Origin: JBGPOS01 sp041488155
Lineage (GTDB): Bacteria; Chloroflexota; Dehalococcoidia; Tepidiformales; Tepidiformaceae
NCBI GenBank assembly: GCA_041488155.1
Contig: JBGPOS010000012.1
Span: 1 to 64,000, forward strand
Direction of reading: 5' to 3'
Length of the DNA stretch: 64,000 bases
This document shows, in pieces, positions 17,082-25,621 of the stretch (position 1 is the stretch's first letter; every line of letters starts with the position of its first letter). The notes under the pieces are model-generated. The model did not search any database and was not told the DNA's origin. It worked only from the letters and a program-made list of their open reading frames with translations. Position numbers and translations under genes: made by a program.

Positions 17082-18869
17082 CTACCTGCGTCCGAACTGG
17101 CGTTCGATGAGCTCGGTGCCGACCTGGATGAGGGTCGGGCGCCCGTGCGGGCAGGTGCGGGGCGTGGCCGTGCGTTCGAGGTCCTCGACGAGGCGCCGCA
17201 TTTCGTCCATGGCCAGGGCAGTGCCGGCGCGCACGCTGCTGTGGCAGGCGACGGTGGCAGCGGCTCGTGCGAAGGGGTCGGCGACGCGCCGTTCGCCCGC
17301 CAACTGTTCGAGGAGAGAGCGGAGGACGCCAATGATGTCTGCGCCGCCAAGACCGGAAGGGATGGCGCGAAGGAGGAAGGAGCGCTCGCCGAAGGGCTCG
17401 AACTCGAGGCCAAGAGCCTGCAGGTGTTCGCGGTTCTCTTCAAGCGTGGCGGCCTGAAGCACGTCGAGCTCGGCGAGGAGCGGCTCCAACAAGGGCTGAG
17501 ACGCGGCGATCTGCGTGGAGTCCGCCTGTCCCGCCAGGCGGTCATAGACGACGCGCTCATGGGCGGCGTGCTGGTCGATGAGGTACATGCCGTCTGGACC
17601 TTCGGCGACGACGTAGGTCGCCCCCACCTGGCCGACGACGCGGAGGAGCGGCAAGACCTCGCGGTGCGTCCGGCCGCCGGCGGCACCGGCCGGGTCGCTG
17701 CCCGGAGGACGCCACTCGATCCGGGTCTGGAGTGGCGCCGGGCCGCGCAGCGCCGCGGGTGCCGCGCCGGGAGTCGAAGGGTCCAGCCTCGCGCGCAGTG
17801 AACCGGAGCCATCGGCGAGTCCCCAGGGGGGTTGGAGCTTAGGAGGCTCCAGCCAGGCCACAGGCGCTGCCCCTTCGAGGGCTGCGGCGATCGCGTGCCG
17901 CACGGCCCGGGCAACGGTGCATTCGTCGCGGAAGCGGACCTCGGCCTTCGCCGGGTGCACGTTCACGTCGACCTCGTGGTCGGCGACGGTGATCGCCAGC
18001 GCGGCGATTGGGCTGCGGCCGGTTGGTAGCTGCGACTGGTAGGCGTCGACGATGGCGAAAGCCAGGGGCCGGCTCTGGATCCAGCGGCCGTTGACGAAGA
18101 CGGAGATGGCCGAACGGTTGCCCCTGTGGAGCGACGGTGGCCCGGCGAGCCCGCTCACCCTAACCCCCGACTCTTCGTGTTCGACCTGGAGCATCGCGGC
18201 GCCCGTTTCGGCGCCGTAGACCGCGGCGAAGGCATGGCGGAGGTCGCCGTCGCCGCTGGTGGCGATAGCCCGCCGCCCGCCGGAGGTGAGCTGGAAGGCG
18301 ATCCCGGGATAGGCGAGCGCATAGTGCGAGACGAGCACCATCACCTGGCGGCCCTCTGCCACGGCGCTGCCGAGAAACGTGCGCCGAGCAGGGAGGCGGG
18401 CGAAGAGCTCGCGCACGGTGAGGGTCGTGCCAGGCGGCGCCGGACGCGCGCCCCGGCGGACGACCTGGGCGGCTACGAAGAGGGCCTGGACGCCGACGGG
18501 TTCACCGAGGGCGCGGCTCACGATCTCTACGTCGGCGGCGGCGGCGATAGAGGGAAGTGCTTCGCCGCGGAAGCCGAGAGTGTGGACGTGAGAGAGATCA
18601 GCGGCGTCGTCGATCTTGCTGGTGGCGTGGCGTTCGAAGGCGAGTTCGACCTGCTCGGGGGGGATGCCTCGACCGTCGTCGCTCACGCGGATGAGGGCGA
18701 TCCCTCCTTCTTCGGTCTCCACCGAGATCCGGGTGCCACCGGCGTCGATTGCATTGTCGAGCAGCTCGCGGACGACGGAGACCGGCCGTTCCACGACCTC
18801 GCCGGCGGCGATGCGCGCGGCCACTTCGGGAGCGAGGACGTGGATCGAGCGCGTGCGCAGGGAGGTCAT
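17082..18869 (-). CDS. mutL: DNA mismatch repair protein MutL (endonuclease type)
   Basis: MutL couples MutS mismatch recognition to strand incision. The N-terminal GHKL ATPase is clear (I-A-A-G-E-V-V-E-R-P near residue 20, E-L-L-D-N-A-I-D-A-G, G-F-R-G-E-A-L). After a Pro-rich linker (about 345-395) the C-terminal domain has the metal-endonuclease motifs: D-Q-H-A-A-H-E-R-V-V-Y at 432-442, A-C-H-S-S-V-R-A, C-P-H-G-R-P and a terminal F-G-R. The last acidic residue of DQHA(X)2E(X)4E is Asp443 instead of Glu. This is the nicking MutL of bacteria without MutH. The ATG overlaps the mutS stop (ATGA). 595 aa is normal. Confidence 0.95.
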   Translation of the reverse strand: MTSLRTRSIHVLAPEVAARIAAGEVVERPVSVVRELLDNAIDAGGTRISVETEEGGIALIRVSDDGRGIPPEQVELAFERHATSKIDDAADLSHVHTLGFRGEALPSIAAAADVEIVSRALGEPVGVQALFVAAQVVRRGARPAPPGTTLTVRELFARLPARRTFLGSAVAEGRQVMVLVSHYALAYPGIAFQLTSGGRRAIATSGDGDLRHAFAAVYGAETGAAMLQVEHEESGVRVSGLAGPPSLHRGNRSAISVFVNGRWIQSRPLAFAIVDAYQSQLPTGRSPIAALAITVADHEVDVNVHPAKAEVRFRDECTVARAVRHAIAAALEGAAPVAWLEPPKLQPPWGLADGSGSLRARLDPSTPGAAPAALRGPAPLQTRIEWRPPGSDPAGAAGGRTHREVLPLLRVVGQVGATYVVAEGPDGMYLIDQHAAHERVVYDRLAGQADSTQIAASQPLLEPLLAELDVLQAATLEENREHLQALGLEFEPFGERSFLLRAIPSGLGGADIIGVLRSLLEQLAGERRVADPFARAAATVACHSSVRAGTALAMDEMRRLVEDLERTATPRTCPHGRPTLIQVGTELIERQFGRR

Positions 18870-21406
18870 CGGCGGTCGCTGGCGCGGGCGAGGGCGCGCA
18901 GCTCGTAGAGACGCTGGATAGCCTCGATCGGCGTGAGGCCCTCGACATCGACCGCCACCAGGGCGGCCTCGGCCGGCGATGGCCCGCCGAAGAGTGGAGG
19001 CTGGACGTCGTGGCCGTTCCTCGATGGCTGCGCCGCGGCGTCCTTGCGGCCCGATTCGAATTCATCCAGGAGATGTTCTGCGCGGGTGACGACGGCCGCC
19101 GGGAGCCCCGCCAGCCTGGCGACGTGGATGCCGTAGGAACGGTCGCTCGGCCCCGGCACGATGCGGTGTTCGAAGACGACCTCGCTACCCTCTTCATGCA
19201 CGGCGACGTGGGCGTTTCGCACCCGGGGGAGGACGTCTGCCAGCGAGGTGAGCTCGTGGTAGTGGGTCGCGAAGAGGGTTCGCGCCGCCACCTCGCTGCG
19301 GTTGTGCAGGAACTCGATCACCGCGCGAGCGATCGCCATGCCGTCGAAGGTGCTGGTGCCGCGCCCCACCTCATCGAGGATGACGAGCGACCGGGGGGTG
19401 GCCTGGTGGAGGATCTGGGCGGTCTCGACCATTTCGACCATGAAGGTGGACTGGCCGGCGGCGAGGTCATCCTGGGCGCCGATGCGGGTGAAGATCCGGT
19501 CGAAGAGCGGGAGTTCGGCCGAGGCGGCGGGGACGAAGGAACCCGCCTGCGCCATGAGGGCGATGAGCGCGACCTGGCGGAGGAAGGTTGATTTCCCACT
19601 CATGTTTGGGCCCGTGAGGATGAGCACCTGACAGGCGTCATCGAGCAGGCAGTCGTTGGGGACGAAGCGGCCCGGACCGAGCGCCGGTTCCACGACCGGG
19701 TGGCGCCCGCCGGCGATGGAGAGGCGGGAGCCGTCGCCGAAGTCAGGGCGGACGTAGGCTCGGTCGGCGGCGGCTTCCCCGAGGGCGAGGAGGAGATCGA
19801 TAAGGGCGACCGAGTCGGCGACCGATTGCAGACCCGCAAGGCCTGCTGCCAGGGTCTCGAGGAGCTGGGAGAAGGCCTGCCTTTCGAGGTCGACCAGCCG
19901 GTCCCGTGCGCCAACGAGGCGAGACTCGTGTTCCTTGAGGTCCTCGGTGACGTAGCGCTCTGCGCCGACGAGCGTCTGGCGGCGCTGGTAGTGTCCCGGA
20001 ACGGCGGCCGCGTTCGCAGATGAGACTTCGATGTAGTAGCCGAAGACCTTGTTGTGGCCGACCTTGAGTGAGCGGATGCCGGTGCGCTCGCGCTCGAGGC
20101 GTTCGAGCCCGAGCAGGAAGCCACGGGCGTCGCGGGTGAGGGCGCGGAGGGAGTCGATTTCCGGGCTGAAGCCCGGGCGGATGACGCCGCCTTCATCGAA
20201 CCCGGAGGGCGGGTCAGGGTCGAGGGCGGCGTCGAGCGCGAAGAGGGGCCCGGCGCCGGCGGCGAGCTGGCCGGCGGCTTCTGCGAACAGTGGAGGAGGC
20301 GTGCTGCGACCGAGGATGGCGCCGAGGTCGAAGGTCGCTCGCAGGCCGGCGCGTAGGCCATGGAGGTCTCGTGGCGTGGCGGAGCGGGCTCCCACCCTCC
20401 CCGCCAGGCGGCCGAGGTCGGGCACGCCCCGGAGGACGGCCTGGCACTGGTCGCGCTCGATGGGGTGGTGCACCGCCCATTCGACGGCGTCGTGGCGTGC
20501 GTTGAGGCGCGCCGGATCGCGAAGAGGGCGGGAGAGCCAGGCGCGCAGCAGGCGGGCTCCCATGGCTGAGCGAGCCAGGTTGAGCACACCGAACAACGAC
20601 TGGCGGCCGCCCTGGGGAAGGACGTCGAGGTTCCGCAGCGTGCGCGGGTCGAGGGTCAGGGTGTCGTCCGGGAGGACGGGCCGGATGCGCTGAAGGGCGC
20701 CGAGGGCGGCCGGGTAGGTCTCGCGGAGGTAGGTGATGATGTGGGCAAGGGCGGCGGCCTCTGCCGCGTTGGCGAGAAGGCCCTCGCGGGCGTATTCGCC
20801 GAACTGGCGCGCCACCTCAGTCTCCACAGCCAGGTCGCTCAATGGTGACCGCTGGCGAAGAGCGCCGCTGGCCGATGGCGGGAGGTCGGCCGGGTCCTCG
20901 TAAAGAAGCTCAGCGGGCGCGCTGCGCACCAGTTCCAGTGACGCCTCGACCCCCGAGGTGATCCGCACCTCGCCTGTGGTTATGTCTACAATGGCGAGAG
21001 CTGAGTCTCCCCTGCGGGCGGCGAGGGCGGCGAGGTAGTTCGGGGCCGCGGAATCGAGCGAACTCTCGGCGGTGACCGTGCCGGCGGTGACGACCCGGAC
21101 GACATCGCGGGGGACGAGGCCTTTGACGTCGGCCGGGTCGGCGAGCTGCTCGCAGATCGCCACCCGGTGGCCGCGTGCAACGAGCTTCGCGACGTGCCCA
21201 TCGATGCTGTGGTAGGGGACCCCGGCGAGGGGTACGCGGAGGTCTTTGCCCATGGGCTTGGAAGTGAGCGTGATGTGGAGCTCACCGGCGACCAGGCGGG
21301 CATCATCGTCGAAGGTTTCGTAGAAGTCGCCGAGGCGGAAGAAGAGGATCGTGTCGGGGTAGCGCTGCTTCAGTTCAAGGTACTGGCGGCGAATCGGCGT
21401 GGACAC
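18866..21406 (-). CDS. mutS: DNA mismatch repair ATPase MutS
   Basis: MutS recognises base mismatches and small loops, then signals to MutL. The mismatch-reading Phe-x-Glu is in G-D-F-Y-E-T-F near the N-terminus. The ABC-type ATPase has Walker A G-P-N-M-S-G-K-S-T at 599-607 and Walker B L-V-I-L-D-E-V-G-R-G-T-S. At 846 aa it is full length. The GTG start is set by homology, as the T-P-I-R-R-Q-Y-L-E-L-K start is typical, with CGGGAG upstream. A TAGAAT -10-like box at 21440-21445 fits a short leader, but I see no good -35. The downstream order mutL, DUF402 is translationally coupled. Confidence 0.96.
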   Translation of the reverse strand: MSTPIRRQYLELKQRYPDTILFFRLGDFYETFDDDARLVAGELHITLTSKPMGKDLRVPLAGVPYHSIDGHVAKLVARGHRVAICEQLADPADVKGLVPRDVVRVVTAGTVTAESSLDSAAPNYLAALAARRGDSALAIVDITTGEVRITSGVEASLELVRSAPAELLYEDPADLPPSASGALRQRSPLSDLAVETEVARQFGEYAREGLLANAAEAAALAHIITYLRETYPAALGALQRIRPVLPDDTLTLDPRTLRNLDVLPQGGRQSLFGVLNLARSAMGARLLRAWLSRPLRDPARLNARHDAVEWAVHHPIERDQCQAVLRGVPDLGRLAGRVGARSATPRDLHGLRAGLRATFDLGAILGRSTPPPLFAEAAGQLAAGAGPLFALDAALDPDPPSGFDEGGVIRPGFSPEIDSLRALTRDARGFLLGLERLERERTGIRSLKVGHNKVFGYYIEVSSANAAAVPGHYQRRQTLVGAERYVTEDLKEHESRLVGARDRLVDLERQAFSQLLETLAAGLAGLQSVADSVALIDLLLALGEAAADRAYVRPDFGDGSRLSIAGGRHPVVEPALGPGRFVPNDCLLDDACQVLILTGPNMSGKSTFLRQVALIALMAQAGSFVPAASAELPLFDRIFTRIGAQDDLAAGQSTFMVEMVETAQILHQATPRSLVILDEVGRGTSTFDGMAIARAVIEFLHNRSEVAARTLFATHYHELTSLADVLPRVRNAHVAVHEEGSEVVFEHRIVPGPSDRSYGIHVARLAGLPAAVVTRAEHLLDEFESGRKDAAAQPSRNGHDVQPPLFGGPSPAEAALVAVDVEGLTPIEAIQRLYELRALARASDRR

Positions 21407-21437
21407 GCAGAGCGCTCCCGGGCGAGGGGGGATGGGG

Positions 21438-21818
21438 CTATTCTACGCGGAAGTCGAACGAATGTGCGACCTCAGGCGACGGTCTGGGAGAGCATGAAGC
21501 CGTTCCCTCGGTGTCGACGACATCGGCGAGGATGATCGGCTCGCCCGGCCGGTAGCGGGGTGGGTTCAGGACACGCCCGCCCGCCGCGGCCACGACCACT
21601 ACAGCGGCTTCGATGTCATCGACTTCGACGCCAAGCTCTGTGGTGCGGGTGCTGCCATCGCCTCCGCCGTGGAGGGCGAGACAGGCGCCGGCGGCGTCGA
21701 GCTCGGTCCAGTGCTCGTCCCCGTATCGTTTCGAGAACCCGAAGCTCGAGTTCCAGAACCTGATGGCACGGTCCATGTCCTGGGCCATGAGCAGGTACTT
21801 GACGCTTGTGACCTTCAT
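21438..21818 (-). pseudogene. VOC/glyoxalase-fold protein with apparent 1-base frameshift near its end
   Basis: A vicinal-oxygen-chelate (glyoxalase/bleomycin resistance) fold gene: the start K-V-T-S-V-K-Y-L-L-M-A-Q-D-M-D-R-A-I-R-F-W and the central beta-alpha-beta pattern are typical. As sequenced, the tail after V-V-D-T-E-G is foreign and runs on to 21438. Adding one base in the short C-run at 21505-21507 (GGG on the coding strand) restores the classic VOC ending E-G-N-G-F-M-L-S-Q, followed by T-V-A and a stop at 21472-21474. This is either a sequencing/assembly indel or a recent real frameshift. Without the last strand the fold would probably be damaged. Substrate unknown. Confidence 0.75.
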
Positions 21819-21889
21819 CGCTCGACTCCTGCGAATCTGGCTGACAGTGTAGGGCCGCGAAGGGGAACCAGTGCAAGCCGGGGTGTTCG

Positions 21890-23785
21890 TTAGCCTGCGG
21901 CTGCAATAGCCTGTCGAACCTCGGCGGGGAAGCGGTCACGGAGTTCGACCGCGGCCGGAGCGACCTCCCGGCAGGCGCCGCAGCGGACGCACATCGCATC
22001 GTCGATGGCGTAGACGGCGCGCTCCTCGGAGATGGCCCCGGTAGGGCAGATCTCCTTGGCCTCGGCGAGCAGAGGGTCGCTCTGGGCGCGGATGCGGTAT
22101 TCGACTAGTCCTTCGCAGACCTGGGCGCGGCAGCGCTTGTCGACAATGTGTTCGAGCCACTCTTCGCGGAAGAAGCGGATGGCGGAGCGAAACGAGTTGG
22201 GGGCGAGCTGCCCGTGCTGGCAGTTCGACCAGAAGAGGGTCCGGGCAAGGTCTTCGAGGTTGTCGAGGTCCGACTCGCGGCCGCCGCCCTGCTGGATGCG
22301 GCGGATGGTTTCGACGGCCCTCTGGGTGCCCCCGTGACAGGTTGTGCAGCGGCCGCAGCTTTCGTCTTCGCAGAAGGCTGCGTAGGACTTGCAGAGGTCG
22401 ACGACGCAGGCTGAGTCATCGAGGAACAGGATTCCGCCGCCACCGAGGAAGATCCCGCGTTCGCGATAGGGGGCGAGGGTCATGGGGAGGTCGAGTTCGG
22501 CCGCGGCGATCACGCCGGAGAGAGGCCCGCCGGGCTGCACGGCTTTGCAGGGACGGCCGCCCTTCATGCCGCCGGCGTAGCGTTCGAGTGCCTGGCGCAT
22601 CGGGAGCCCGAAGGGGATCTCGACGCAGGATGTGTAGTTAACCGCCCCCGAGAAGGTGAACATCTTGGTGCCCTTCTCTGCGACGTCGGAGACGTTGCTC
22701 CACCAGGCGGCGCCGCCGCGGAGGATGAGGGGGGCGTTTGCGTAGGATTCGACGTTGTTGACGTTGGTTGGCAGATTCCAGAGACCGGCCTGGGCGGGGA
22801 AGGGCGGCTTGATGCGGGGCATCCCGCGAAAGCCATCGATCGAGGCGATCAGGCCGGTCTCATCGCCGCAGACGTAAGAGCCAGCCCCCTTAACGACGTA
22901 GAGCTCGAAGTCGTTGCCCGTCCCGAGGATGTCCTTACCGAGCAGTCCCTTCGCATAGGCCTGCTCGATGGCCGTTTGCATGCGAGCTACCGCGAGCGGG
23001 TACTCGTAGCGGATGTAGATGTAGCCTGCCGAGGCGTGCGAGGCGAGCGAAGCAATGAGCATGCCTTCGATGATGAGCTGGGGGTCCCCTTCGAGAAGGA
23101 CTCGATTGACCCAGGCGCCCGGGTCGCCTTCGTCGGCGTTGCAGATCAGGTATCGCGGGTCCGCGGTAGCGGTGCGGAGGAAGTCCCACTTGCGGCCAGC
23201 CGGGAAGCCGCTGCCGCCGCGGCCGCCGAGGCCGCTGTCGACAACCTCCTTGACGATCGCCTGGGCGTCCATTTCGAGTACCTTGCCGAAGCCCTCGTAG
23301 CCTTCTCGGGCGAGGTAGTGATCGATGTTCAGGGGGTCGATGACACCGGTGTTCGCCATCAGGCGCCTGACCTGGCCCTTCATCACCGGGTGGTCGGCGA
23401 GGAGGGGAATGTCCGCTGTCGAAGTGCCGTCGACGACGCCGAGCGCGAGTTCGGGCATGTCTGACCCGTCGACGACCACGGCCTGGAGGAACCGATCGAC
23501 GAGATCGGCGGTGACGTTGGCGTAGAGGACGGTCCAAGTGCCGGCGGCGCTGCGCACCGTGAGCGTGGGCTCCATCCAGCAGAAGCCCCACGAACCGGTG
23601 ATCCCGATGTCGACGTTGAGGCCCTTCTCGGTGACCAGCCGGCGCAGGGCAGCGAGGGTCTCCTCCGCGCCGCGGGCGATGGAAGACGTGTCGATGCAGA
23701 CGTTGATGCGTGGCCTTCCGCTCGATTGCTCGGCCGACCAGGCGGACCTGGCGGCGTCGACGATGGCCTGGAGGCGGGCGTTCAC
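21890..23785 (-). CDS. NuoF/HydB-like NADH-oxidising flavo-iron-sulfur subunit
   Basis: A 631-residue relative of NuoF, HydB and FdhB: FMN/NADH-binding subunits of complex I, electron-bifurcating hydrogenases and NAD-formate dehydrogenases. The FMN loop G-G-R-G-G-S-G-F-P-A-G-R is at 187-198. The N3-type 4Fe-4S ligands are C477, C480, C483 and C522. The N-terminal thioredoxin-like domain keeps only C30 and C69 of the usual 2Fe-2S ligands. In the C-terminal ferredoxin-like tail, only the CxxCxxC at 599-605 plus C580 can make a 4Fe-4S cluster; the other site (C552, C557, Ala609) is broken. The GTG overlaps the stop of the NuoE-like gene (GTGA). Confidence 0.85.
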   Translation of the reverse strand: MNARLQAIVDAARSAWSAEQSSGRPRINVCIDTSSIARGAEETLAALRRLVTEKGLNVDIGITGSWGFCWMEPTLTVRSAAGTWTVLYANVTADLVDRFLQAVVVDGSDMPELALGVVDGTSTADIPLLADHPVMKGQVRRLMANTGVIDPLNIDHYLAREGYEGFGKVLEMDAQAIVKEVVDSGLGGRGGSGFPAGRKWDFLRTATADPRYLICNADEGDPGAWVNRVLLEGDPQLIIEGMLIASLASHASAGYIYIRYEYPLAVARMQTAIEQAYAKGLLGKDILGTGNDFELYVVKGAGSYVCGDETGLIASIDGFRGMPRIKPPFPAQAGLWNLPTNVNNVESYANAPLILRGGAAWWSNVSDVAEKGTKMFTFSGAVNYTSCVEIPFGLPMRQALERYAGGMKGGRPCKAVQPGGPLSGVIAAAELDLPMTLAPYRERGIFLGGGGILFLDDSACVVDLCKSYAAFCEDESCGRCTTCHGGTQRAVETIRRIQQGGGRESDLDNLEDLARTLFWSNCQHGQLAPNSFRSAIRFFREEWLEHIVDKRCRAQVCEGLVEYRIRAQSDPLLAEAKEICPTGAISEERAVYAIDDAMCVRCGACREVAPAAVELRDRFPAEVRQAIAAAG

Positions 23786-24255
23786 CGGGCCTCCTTCACG
23801 CCACGGGCGAGGCGAATGGCGGAGGCCACCGAGAGGTTGCCTGCCACCTTGCCGTTGACCCAGACCTGGGGAGCTTCGCTGCAGGTGCCGTTGCATTGGC
23901 CGAGATGAAGTCCGTAGCGGTGATCCTCGCTCTGGCCGCCGAGGGGGAGGTCGAGTGTCTGCTGGATGGCTTCGCGAATGCGGTCGCCGCCGAGCAGACG
24001 GCAAGCCGGGCCGCTGCACCAGGTGATCTCGGTCTCGGGCGGCGCGTGGGTGCGGAAGTCGCTGTAGAAGGAGACTGCGCCGAACACCAGGGCAGGTGTG
24101 GTGTTGAGCTGGCGGGCGATCGCTTCGATCACCGGCCTGGAGATGTAGCCGCAGGTTTCCTGGACTTTGTGGAGGGCCGGGAGCAGGTCGCCCCTGCCGG
24201 GCTGGAAATCAGCCAGCAGCGCGCGCAACTCCTGCGGGCCGATTTCAGCCGCCAT
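23782..24255 (-). CDS. NuoE-like 2Fe-2S thioredoxin-fold subunit
   Basis: A 157-residue NuoE/HydA-type protein, partner of NuoF-like subunits, transferring electrons between NADH/FMN and other centres. The helical N-terminus contains L-P-A-L-H-K-V-Q-E, typical of NuoE. The thioredoxin-like domain carries the 2Fe-2S ligands C-S-G-P-A-C (C-x4-C) and C-N-G-T-C (C-x3-C). The ATG start at 24255 is preceded by GAGGAG. It is coupled to the NuoF-like gene. No NuoG-, hydrogenase- or formate-dehydrogenase catalytic subunit is nearby, so the pair's acceptor is open; the upstream FAD oxidoreductase is a positional candidate only. Confidence 0.85.
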   Translation of the reverse strand: MAAEIGPQELRALLADFQPGRGDLLPALHKVQETCGYISRPVIEAIARQLNTTPALVFGAVSFYSDFRTHAPPETEITWCSGPACRLLGGDRIREAIQQTLDLPLGGQSEDHRYGLHLGQCNGTCSEAPQVWVNGKVAGNLSVASAIRLARGVKEAR

Positions 24256-24288
24256 GGGCGGTCTCCTCGCTTGTGAAATGCAGCACGT

Positions 24289-24318
24289 ACTATATCCCCG
24301 CGCCGCGCGAGGCAGCAA
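24289..24318 (-). promoter_or_regulatory. Candidate promoter for the NuoE/NuoF-like pair
   Basis: On the minus strand TTGCTG (24318-24313), an 18-base spacer, then TATAGT (24294-24289) lies 34 bases before the ATG of the NuoE-like gene. The -10 box overlaps the stop codon of the upstream FAD oxidoreductase gene. The -10 is strong and the -35 shares only TTG with consensus. It would allow expression independent of the long upstream operon. Confidence 0.35.
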
Positions 24319-25621
24319 TCGCGCGGGCGTCCGCGTCCATGATCCCGGCCACTTTTTCGCCGAGAAGGAGGCTGTAGTTCTGGCCCCGATCCTCGGGGTA
24401 GACCTGGGTCGTATTGGCGAGGTAGAGGCCGCTGATGCCAGTCCGCATGTCGGGGATCTGACTCGAATAGTTGGTCGTGATGACGGGCTGGCCGCCAGGA
24501 TCCTTGAAGAACCACTTCTCCCTCACCCAGGCAGGCGAGAAGGCCGGGTTTATCTTGCGGATGCCATCGAGGTAGCTGGCGAACACTTCTTCCGCGCCCA
24601 TGTCGAGGACGGGATGCCCCGGGGAGGCGTAGTTCGAGAGGTATAGGAGGTGGAGGCCGCCATAGTCTTCGGGCGGCATGAAGTTCGTGTGTTCCACGCA
24701 GGCGACGAAGGGCAGGGGGTCGGCGATGCTCAGCCAATAGATGTCGGTGAGAGGGCGGTCGAGGGCGAGTACCAGGCAGGTGGCCCATTGGTAGCGCACG
24801 CGGCGGAGCACCGCGGCGTAGCTGTCGGGCAGGCCGGGAGCGATGGCCAGAGTGATGACGTTGGGTGTGGTCATCAACACCTGGTCGAACTCGCAACGTT
24901 GTCCGCCCGCGTGGATGGCGCGCGCGGCGCCATCGCCGACTTCGACCTGTTCGACCCGGCGGCCGAGGTGGATGACGCCGCCCCGCTCCTCGACGTGACG
25001 GGCGAGGGCCCGGATGTACCGTTCGAAGGCTCCGGCGAGGTAGCCGAGCTCCTCGTGGGTGCCGCGCCCGCGGCGGGAGGCGAAGCGCAGATAGATCTTG
25101 CCCCAGAGCCACACCATGCCAACGGCGTCTGCCTGATCGGCGAATTTTCCGCGGAGAAGGGGGCCCCAGACAGCCGCGTAGGCCTTGCGGCCCACGGCAC
25201 GCTCCATCCAGGCGCGGGCGGTGACGCTTTCGTACTTCCTCCAGTCGGCCTGGCGCCTGAGCCAGAGAGCGGCGAGGCCGAGACGGGCCCGGCTAGTGAG
25301 CGGGACGGCGGTGAATCGGAGGAGATCGAGCGGCGTGACGAAGGGGTAGGTGCGGCCGTTGACAAAGTGCCCGTTGCGCGGCTGGACCCAGCGCAGGTCT
25401 GCGCCCAGTCCGAGCTCGTTGATGTAACGCACGACTGTCGTGTCGTTCGTGAAGAGGTGGTGGTAGAAGCACTCGAGCCGTCCGCCACCGGCGTCGAAGG
25501 TGACGACCTGGCCGCCAACGTCATCGCGCCCTTCGAAGATCGTAACCGTGTGTCCGCGCTCCTGGAGCACCTTCGCCGCAGCGAGGCCGAGCACCCCGGC
25601 GCCGACGATCCCGACGTTCAC
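24290..25621 (-). CDS. FAD-dependent amine-oxidase-type oxidoreductase
   Basis: A 443-residue flavoprotein of the amine oxidase/protoporphyrinogen oxidase/phytoene desaturase fold. The N-terminus has the dinucleotide-binding motif G-I-V-G-A-G-V-L-G-L-A-A-A, followed by the E-G-R-D-D-V-G-G-Q that closes the Rossmann unit. The C-terminal G-L-Y-L-A-N-T-T-Q-V-Y-P-E-D-R-G fits the second FAD-contact region. Similar proteins act on polyprenoids, UDP-sugars or porphyrins, so the substrate is open. The GTG start overlaps the stop of the flippase-like gene (GTGA). Position in the glycosyltransferase operon hints at polyprenyl-lipid or sugar chemistry, but this is inference. Confidence 0.8.
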   Translation of the reverse strand: MNVGIVGAGVLGLAAAKVLQERGHTVTIFEGRDDVGGQVVTFDAGGGRLECFYHHLFTNDTTVVRYINELGLGADLRWVQPRNGHFVNGRTYPFVTPLDLLRFTAVPLTSRARLGLAALWLRRQADWRKYESVTARAWMERAVGRKAYAAVWGPLLRGKFADQADAVGMVWLWGKIYLRFASRRGRGTHEELGYLAGAFERYIRALARHVEERGGVIHLGRRVEQVEVGDGAARAIHAGGQRCEFDQVLMTTPNVITLAIAPGLPDSYAAVLRRVRYQWATCLVLALDRPLTDIYWLSIADPLPFVACVEHTNFMPPEDYGGLHLLYLSNYASPGHPVLDMGAEEVFASYLDGIRKINPAFSPAWVREKWFFKDPGGQPVITTNYSSQIPDMRTGISGLYLANTTQVYPEDRGQNYSLLLGEKVAGIMDADARAIAASRGAGI

